This document shows positions 56,543 through 64,000 of a stretch of DNA of 64,000 bases, in pieces (within the stretch, counting starts at the first letter, position 1; each line of letters begins with the position of its first letter). The notes below the pieces were generated by a model that was not told the origin of the DNA, ran no database searches, and saw only the letters and a list, made by a program, of their open reading frames with translations. Both the position numbers and the translations under genes were made by a program. The stretch spans positions 43,825,619-43,889,618 of the forward strand of contig OY288246.1 in NCBI GenBank assembly GCA_958450325.1, given 5' to 3'. Origin of the DNA: Agrostemma githago (Eukaryota > Streptophyta > Magnoliopsida > Caryophyllales > Caryophyllaceae).

Positions 56543-58407
56543 ATGGGAATCGATAGGTTGAGTGTGATGTTGCAGGAGTGGTCCCGTCGTTTTAGGGATG
56601 CTGATAGGGTGGCTTTGAATCAGACGGGGATAACCCAATTGTACCCGTTCCGTCAGATGGTGGTTGACCGCTATTTTCTGGATGCTTGCTTAGCTTATTG
56701 GGATGACATATATCATGTCTTTGCTTTTCCCCGGAGCGAGGTTTGCCCTTTACCTGAGGAGATTGTAGCTATAGGAGGATGGAACCCGATACTCCGTCCC
56801 GCCGTCCCGTACTCGATCTATGACCCGAGGAGAAAGCTGAGAGAATTTTTGGGGCTCTCCCACAATGAGGTGTCCCGTATGATGGAGGGCGATAATATTT
56901 CTCTGATCGACTTGGCTGAGAAATTTATGAATCCTCTCGATGTTCGGGTTAGACCGTCTTACGGTCGTAGGGCTTTCTCTTTTTGCATGCTCCATGTATA
57001 CGCTTTCGAGGGTCACATGGATTTGCTATCTTGCATGGGGAGCACCCGTCTTTTGACCGTGGTAGATTTGATGGAGACCGAACACAGCCCGGCTTGGCTG
57101 ATTACGGGCGAGATTATCCAAGGATTGGACAGTCGTAAGAGGGACTCATCAATTCGTCTTACCGGGAGCACCCGCTTGTTGCAAGTATGTCACTTGGCCT
57201 TTTTTCAATTTTTCGATTTTTTGCGAATTTTTTTTACTGCAGGGGGTACTCGATCGAGTCACCCTGGCACTCGGTCGAGTACCCTCGATGAAACTCTCCT
57301 GATCTGTCTTCGGAGGTGCCACTCGATCGAGTAACCCTGGCACTCGATTGAGTACCCTCGTAAAAAGCCCCCTGCTTGCGTTCAGGGGTGCTACTCGATC
57401 GAGTGTCCCAAACACTCGGCCGAGTGGCCTTAGGCGGACGCCTATTTTGCTTTGGAAGCTCATGCTTTTGTTTCCTTTTGCAGATTTGGCTATATGAGAG
57501 GCTATCAGTGATAGATCCTCCTCTTGATGCGGGCAGCTACCGTCACAACCAGGTGATGACGAGGAGACGGGCCATTGATTTCTCTCGTCAGATTACGCAA
57601 AAGTATTGGGACGAGGTTTTGTCTTTCCATGGTGGCCCATTAATTCGATGGGTGGTTCCGTGGTGGCCCATCTACCTTTGGAGTGGCTTGGACCCGAGGG
57701 ACAGAGCCCGCTATCAGGTGATCCTTTCTTTCAGGCAGACGGTTCATCTCTACCCAGATCGCATATTAAGGCAGTATGGATGGACCCAGCGCATCCCCGA
57801 AGTCGAAGCAGTTGTGAGTGACCCTACCCAACTGACTGATGTGATGTGTGATACCTGGATGCAAAGGTGGTACACACGGCATACTTGGCCCATTGTCAAA
57901 TCTCGCCACTCAATCTGGGTTTCAGATTCTTACACGAAGTGGACCAAAGCAGGAGATGCCAAAGCCCGAGCCGTTTTGAAAGTCGATGAAGCCTTCGACC
58001 TGCTGAGAAGAGAGCAAGCCAAAGACAACAGAGGGTTCTTCGATGAAGGAGACACTCCAGCTACCCTAGTTCGTCTAATGTCAGGTCATAAGAAGAAGAC
58101 TAAGACTCAAGCTGAAGGGTCTAGTGCTAAAGGTGCTTGGGGGAAAGTGAGTCCCCAGACGGACTTGGAAAGAAGACTAGGCCCTAGGCTAGCCGTGCAG
58201 GACCGACTTGGCCCACGGGATAGGCTACCCGAGCATGTGCGGGTCCGACTTGGGCCGAAGACCGTGATTGAAGACCCGTCGTCAAAGAAACGGGTTCGGG
58301 CTAAGGAGATTCCCCTTGTGATTAGGGAACGCTCACCTTCACCTCGGCGACCTCGGGCTCCACGTGATCCGAAGGACAAGGGAAAGGGGAAGATGCCCGG
58401 ATATTAG
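56543..58407 (+). CDS. Antisense spliced gene encoding a plant mobile domain (PMD)/DUF7745-like protein, 521 aa
   Basis: Exon 1 (56543-57184) starts MGIDRLSVMLQEW after CCATGG. The intron (57185-57483, 299 bp) has donor GTATGT and acceptor TCCTTTTGCAG, and joins in phase 0 to exon 2 (57484-58407). The joint reads LLQIWLYERL, which resembles the LLQLWAWERF-type block of plant mobile domain proteins. Exon 1 has FLDACLAYWDDIYHVFAFPR and CPLPEEI, like the substrate of that fold or DUF7745. Exon 2 has HLYPDRILRQYGWTQRIP, the R-QYG-Q-IP block, then a charged tail. PMD proteins occur in host genes (MAIN/MAIL, silencing-linked) and transposons; a role in countering or exploiting silencing is speculation. 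Unspliced reading stops at 57334. Confidence 0.75.
57248..57425. repeat. Paired 12-bp palindromes inside the antisense-gene intron
   Basis: Pairs start at 57248/57269, 57321/57342 and 57393/57414, each exactly 21 bp apart; successive pairs are 73 and 72 bp apart. Central bases vary as AT, GT, GC and AT (with one ATTG mismatch). All lie within the intron. Confidence 0.92.
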
Positions 58408-58805
58408 TCCTCTTATTTTATTATTTGAGTATTATTATTATTTTTGTGGTGTGATTTTTTTGTGTGTATGCCGTTTTGGCGTTTTTTTTTGTAATCCCGA
58501 GTTTATCGAGATATTAATAAAAGACATATTATCGAACACTGTTCCCGTCTTTTCGTTTATTGCAGTGGTTGTACCCTTTTGAGGGGTTGCTTACGTATCC
58601 ACAAATAGCGGAATCAAACCAAACGTAGTTCAAAAATTTGATTTGATTTTTTTTTTTGCAATTTTCGAAATACATCAAGATCATTAATTCGAGATGTGCG
58701 ACAGTAGAATAATTAATTCTAGCTTATTGACTTGTCTATAATTTTTGAAAATTTATAAAAAGACAAATTTTTATAAATTTTTGCAAATGACATTGAGATA
58801 GGGGT
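58408..58805. other. Convergent spacer between the antisense gene and pol
   Basis: AT-rich sequence with T-runs and AATAAAAGACA at 58516 that could serve as a polyadenylation signal of the plus-strand gene. Unlike the Retand-like bodies it holds no tandem repeat. Confidence 0.4.
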
Positions 58806-61800
58806 TTATGGGTAATAGCGCTTCAGCTGGTCCAAGTTGGTGGGGTTGACAAATTCGTTCCCGTCCAAATCTGTCAGCATTACCGCTCCTCCTGATAGGA
58901 CCTTCTTGACTAAGTATGGCCCAGCCCAGTTGGGTTTGAATTTACCCCTTGAGTCAACCGGTAGTAAGGCACGAACCGATTTCAGGACCAGATCTCCTTC
59001 CTTGATGTTCCTGGGCCTAACCCGTTTGTTGAAAGCCCGTTGGATTTTTTTTTGATATATTTGGATATTGTTGAGGGCCCGTGATCGCCGTTCGTCTAAA
59101 AGGACCAGCGAATCGTATCGGGCTTGGACCCAATCTGCTTCAGGTACTTGACTTTCAAGTAAAATCCTGAGGGAAGACACCTCTAGCTCGACTGGTTGGA
59201 CCGCTTCCATTCCGTATGTCAAGTAATACGGGGTTGCCCCGGTTGCGGTGCGGATTGAGGTTCGATATCCCCATAGGGCAAATGGTATTTTGTCGGGCCA
59301 GTCCCGGTAATTCTCAGCCATCTTTTTAAGTATGGTGACAATTGTTTTATTGGCCGCTTCTACCGCTCCATTTGTTTGAGGTCGGTAAGGCGAAGATGTA
59401 TGCCTTTGAATTTTATATTTTGCCAGCAATGCGGCAGTTTTGGCTTGAAAGTGGGTCCCGTGATCGCTGATGAACTCGTGAGGGATCCCGTACCGGCATA
59501 TTATTTTATTTTGGATAAATTTGGCCACGTGCTTGGCGTTCAAGACACGGTATGACTCGGCTTCGACCCATTTGGTGAAGTAGTCGATGGCCACTAAGAT
59601 GAAGCAATGACCTCCCGTCCCGGAGGGATGCACCTTTCCAATTATGTCTATACCCCATGTCGAAAACGGCCATGGTGATGTCATGGTATATAAGAGGGAA
59701 GATGGCATATGTTGTACATTGGCGAAGATCTGACAGTTATGGCAGTGTTTGACATACACCTGACATTCTGTTTCCATGGTGTTCCAATAGTACCCGAGCC
59801 TCATGATTTTTCGGGCTAGCATATGGGCGTTCATATGCGGGCCGTTTACACCGTCGTGTACTTTGGCCATTACCTTTTCGGCATGTATTTTATCGATGCA
59901 TAGGAGTAGAGCCCCCTATGCCGTCTTTTTGTACAGTTGCCCGTCGTCCGTGCGAACGAATTGGGTTGCCAATCTCCGCAGGGCTTTCTTGGCCCGGTTT
60001 TCAGTTACCGGGGGATATTCTCCCGTTGCCAAGTAGGTTAGGACAGCTTGATACCAAGGTTCCGGGTCAGTTATCTTGATATCCTGAATGGCGTGGATGT
60101 AGGCTGGCTCGGACCGTCTTTCGACACAGATTGGCATGCTGGTCAAGTGATCCGGGATGTTCAGTAAATATGCTAATTTGGAAAGTGCATCTGCGATCTG
60201 ATTCTCTTCCCGGGGCAGATAAATGTATTCTACCTTTTGGAATTGTTTCTCTAGAACCCTTACCCGTGCTTGGTAAGCCACGAGATTGGCGTTCCGAGTT
60301 TTCCATTTTTGGAGTGCTTGATTGATGATCAATGATGAATCACCGTGGACCCGGAGGTTTGTTACCCCTAAATCAGCGGCGGCTTGCAACCCGTGAATGC
60401 ATGCTTCGTATTCGGCTGCGTTGTTGGTCACGTCGAAGTCCAACTTGATGGATAAGGGAGTGTGTTCCCCTCGAGGTGAAATTAACAGGATTCCGACCCC
60501 AAATCCTCGGAAGTTGGATGCCCCATCGAAATATAGATCCCATACTTCCGTATCGGTATGGAATATGTCTTCATCAGGAAAGGCCCATGTATCGGTGCGG
60601 CCTTCTTCGGACAGTGGGCTGTCAGCGAGGAACTCGGCAACTACCCGGCCTTTGATGGCTTTTAATGGTACAAATTTGAGGTCGAACTCGGATAACATTA
60701 AAGTCCATCTTGACATCCTGCCGTTGAGGATGAACTTCTCGAATAAGTACTTGATAGGATCCATTTTGGATAAAACATGTACCTCGTGACTGAGCATGTA
60801 ATGTCGGAGCTTTTTAGTGGCCCAAACCAATGCTAGGCACGTCTTTTCGAGCATTGTATATTTGCACTCATATTCGAGGAACTTTTTACTGATGTAGTAA
60901 ATAGCTCGTTCTTCTGAATCAACTGTCTGGGCCAGCATAGCCCCCATGGCTGTCTCGGTCGTTGTTAGGTATAACGACAAAGGCAAACCGGGTTGAGGTG
61001 GCATTAGTACTGGCGGAGCAGACAGAATCTCCTTGATTTTATCGAAAGCCGCTTGACATTTGTCGTCCCACAGTACTCGTTCCCCTATCTTCAGTTTCTT
61101 GAAAATGGGCTCACATACCATGGTTAATTTCGAAATGAACCGGCTGATGTATTGGACTTTCCCGAGGAACCCCCGTATTTCCTTTTCGGTCTTGGGTGGT
61201 TGCATTTCGGTGATGGCTTTGATTTTAGCTGGGTCGACCTCGATGTCGCGTTGGCTAACGATATGGCCTAGTAATTTGCCCGACGTTACCCCAAAACTGC
61301 ATTTTTGTGGGTTCAGTCTCATGTTGTATTTACGTAGCCGGGTGAAGAACTTTCTTAGGGCTGAAATGTGCCCGCTTCGGTCCTTGGATTTGACGATCAT
61401 GTCGTCCACATAGACCTCCACTTCCTTATGCATCATGTCGTGGAGCAAAGTAGTGGCGGTCCGTTGATAAGTGGCCCCGGCGTTGATAAGCCCAAATGGC
61501 ATGACGGTGTAACAGTAAGTACCCCAAGGTGTAATGAAGGTGGTCTTACCCATGTCCTCTTCTGCCATTTTAATCTGATTGTACCCGGCATACCCGTCCA
61601 TGAACGATAGAAGGGCATGATCGGCCGTGTTATCCACCAGTATGTCGATGTGTGGTAACGGAAAATCGTCTTTTGGGCTTGCCTTGTTAAGATCCCGGAA
61701 GTCCACGCAAACCCGCACCTTGCCGTCCTTCTTGGGTACCGGCACGATGTTTGCAACCCAGTCTGGATATTCAGACACTTGTATAAACCCTGCTTTAAAT

Positions 61801-64000
61801 TGTTTATCGACCTCTTCCTTGACTTTAAGAGACCACTCGGGCTTCATTCTTCTGAGTTTTTGCTTTACCGGCTTGCACCCATCTTTGATGGGTGTTCGGT
61901 GTTCGGCTATCTCCCGGTCTATACCCAGCATGTCCTTGTAGGACCATGCAAAGACATCTTTGAATTCCTGGAGGAGGTCTGCGAATTGTTTTCTCTCCTT
62001 TGGATCTAAAGATAGGCCCAACTTAAGCATCTGGGGCTCTAAAGTGGTTCCCACGTTGATGGACTCGGTTTCTTCGATTACCGGATCTCGGGATTCCCTT
62101 TGCTCGAGCTGCTCGACCAGATGTTGAGGTAGGGGTAACTGTTCGTCGGGTTTCTCAATGTCATTGCATATAAAATTTTTGAAATTGAGAAAATTTTGGA
62201 AATAAGACAAGTCGTAAGCAGAACAGTGTTCGTTATTATTATTGATGGTAAATTTTGAAAATAGCTCGAATAGAGCTGCCATCTGATCATTGGTCAGTGG
62301 CGGGATAGGGAGAGGTCTTGGGACAGGCCCCGAGACCTCAGTGGATAAGAGAAGAGGGGTTACAGACTCGACTTTAGCACCAGACCCTCTAGACTCGGAC
62401 TCAGACTCCGACTCAGACTCAGACTCAGACTCGATATCCGGCATGTCTCCCTCGCCGGTGGTCAGCTTGTAGACCCGTCCTTGACCGTCGGTCCATTTTA
62501 TGGTCTTCCTCCAAGCCCTCGTCTCGGTGTTGGTACCGACCTCGGTGATTAGCTTGGTTGGGTCAAACCGATCGCTGCGAAGGATCAGGTTGACCAAGTC
62601 GTCTTTCGGAGCGGGGACGGCCTTGTCTTCTCCGAATAAGAGCCCCAGCACGGGCTCGGAGTTGTTTTCGCCCTCCTTTGATTCGGCCTGGACGATGGTG
62701 AATATATCATCAGGGATGAAATTGCATTCCCGAGCCTTTTTGGTCTCGGGATATGTGACGGTGGGTCGGTAGAGGCCCACTTGGACGGCTTCGAAGACTG
62801 GAGTGACGAAGTAATCCGTTAACTTCAGGCTATAAGGGCTTATGTAAGTACCCTTGAGAATGTCGACGGCCTTGTGAATACCGGCCCGAACCACGTTTTC
62901 CGGGGTTATAGCATACCCCAATCCGAAATGTGATTCGCCATCATTTAGGACCTCGATAATCTTCCCAGCTGGAAGATTTGGCCTTGAGGTTATTCCGGGT
63001 AGGTAACCCAGATTTTGTAGCATCGTGTCGATGCTAGTTGTGAAGTAGGGCCTAAAGAGATATTCTTCTTCGATCATGCATACGAAATCAAATCCTCGTG
63101 GGTCGGCCCGGCCCGTAGCGTTGCAGCTTGCTACGGTAATTGGGGTCGCCTCCAGCGTGATGATACCGTCTTTAAGGGGCATCTTGACTTTTCGATGGAG
63201 GGTAGATGACACGGCCTTGACTGCGTGGATCCAAGGCCTTCCTAGTAAGAGATTGAATGATGAGGTGACATCTATCACCTGAAATTCCAACTCTTTTTCG
63301 ATTGGGCCTGTTATGATCTTCAATTTCACGGCCCCGGCGACAGGTTTTGGGCTTCTGTCAAAAGCCTGGATAGTCTGCGCCGTCGGAAGGTTATCGGCAT
63401 CGGTGATGCCGAGTGCTTTTGCGGTCCTCAGAGGAAGGACGTTCACGGCTGATCCATCGTCGATAAGGGTCATCGGGAGATATTTACCTTTGCAGATAAC
63501 TGTGATGTATAGGGCCAGATTGTGATTGGGCCCAAAGGGTGGCAGATCAGCTTCAGAGAAGGTTATGAATGGGCCTTCTTCTTTGGATTTGCCCTTAAGG
63601 TAGGGCATAATGGTGGCTACCATTTCAGCGGGGGTAGCTTCCGAATCAACCTTGATTTCATCGAGAGCCTTAGTCAGTGCTTCCCGATGAGCTTGCGAGC
63701 TAACCAATAGTTGCCATATGGTTAGATCAGCTCGGACCCTCTTCATTTGCTGGGCCAGAGCCGTGTCTGGGCTTGGTTCTTCGAGGGTAGGCTCCGTCCT
63801 GGCAGGTTCAGTGACGGATATAGGTATGGAACGCCCAGCTGCGACGAGATGATTGGCGGCTAAAGCTTTGGACTTAGCCTTTCGGACCTCTTCAAGGGTG
63901 ATGGGGACAGCTTCCCCTTTGGTTAAATACACATCATCCTCGTCGTCGAACCATATCCCGTTGATTTGTGGGATATAGGGAGAGATGAGGTGAGAACAGT
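58806..64000 (-). pseudogene. pol: Ogre/Tat-like pol (protease to integrase), 5' part off window, one internal stop
   Basis: The frame is open from the right edge; the first start-like codon inside is only a GTG at 63932, so the N-terminus lies outside. Counting from there: protease DDGS at about 157; an acidic Ser-Glu repeat near 500 encoded by an AGACTC microsatellite at 62395-62440; reverse transcriptase with YVDD at about 840; gypsy RNase H; archaeal-type RNase H at about 1136 (YFDGAS, GDSSL, NQIADALSKLA); then TAG at 59913-59915. After it the same frame continues with the integrase: zinc-binding H/C region (59860-59740), core D,D,E (WGIDIIG, SDHGTHFQ, VEAANK) and a C-terminal GPYLV region, ending at 58806. 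Ogre elements often have a spliced intron between protease and RT; here that stretch stays open. Confidence 0.88.

Larger units (their letters stand above)
53273..64000 (-). mobile_element. Autonomous-type Ogre/Tat-like LTR retrotransposon, 3' part (5' end beyond window)
   Basis: Order in element sense: protease-RT-RNase H-aRH-integrase on minus (from beyond 64000 to 58806), an antisense gene on plus (56543-58407), purine tract (about 55889-55903), and 3' LTR (55888-53273). LTR ends and purine tract match the non-autonomous element at 33449-44129. Left of the LTR lies ATAAG (53268-53272), the expected target duplication copy. Sense and antisense genes face each other, as in the Retand-like elements. 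The pol has one in-frame stop. Confidence 0.88.

Overview
The window looks like a heterochromatic, gene-poor stretch of a plant nuclear genome, built almost entirely of nested transposable elements. No host gene is convincingly present. Evidence for a plant is the gypsy lineage (Tat-type pol with two RNase H domains), Stowaway-type MITEs, plant Helitron and RPA70-like sequence, and GT-AG introns in element-borne genes. The central element has the architecture described for Retand of Silene latifolia: about 11 kb, antisense ORFs between pol and the 3' LTR, and an amplified internal tandem repeat. That suggests Caryophyllaceae, but this is an inference from architecture and recalled literature, not from a search.

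Layout. 1-3.5 kb: minus-strand Helitron RepHel fragment and a broken, intron-containing RPA70-like gene. 3.6-4.5 kb: ATT-rich satellite-like DNA ending at a Helitron-type 3' terminus. 4.7-8.9 kb: Stowaway MITEs nested with a roughly 3.2 kb TIR element carrying about three dozen AGTAACA motifs. 9,138-33,383: a tandem Retand-like array, LTR-body-LTR-body-LTR, bounded by a CTTCT target duplication, gag-pol on the minus strand and two antisense genes on the plus strand. Body B is intact; body A has one nonsense codon. 33,449-44,129: a non-autonomous Ogre/Tat-like element with 2.5 kb LTRs and GTAGT duplication. 44.1-53.3 kb: SINE-like and (TA)n sequence, then the 3' end of an Athila-like element on the minus strand, itself split by a 3.8 kb solo LTR (TSD CTCAT) that carries a MITE. 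53,273 to the right edge: the 3' part of an autonomous Ogre/Tat-like element on the minus strand, with a spliced antisense gene of plant-mobile-domain type and a pol broken by one stop codon.

How the parts relate. The two Ogre/Tat-like elements share LTR termini and polypurine tract, so the right-hand one is a plausible helper for the middle one. In both autonomous Tat-type families an antisense gene with its own TATA box and a canonical intron lies 3' of pol, converging on it.

The most unusual signal is a set of 12-bp palindromes of the form ACTCGRYCGAGT. They occur in pairs whose starts are always exactly 21 bp apart, the pairs themselves often recurring about every 72 bp, in both the LTR and the antisense-gene intron of the right-hand element. 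Two other LTR families here carry differently spelled paired palindromes (19-bp and 30-bp spacing). A second notable signal is a hairpin with an invariant AGGA loop and changing stem, next to the GTGGGGG tract of the Athila-like element.
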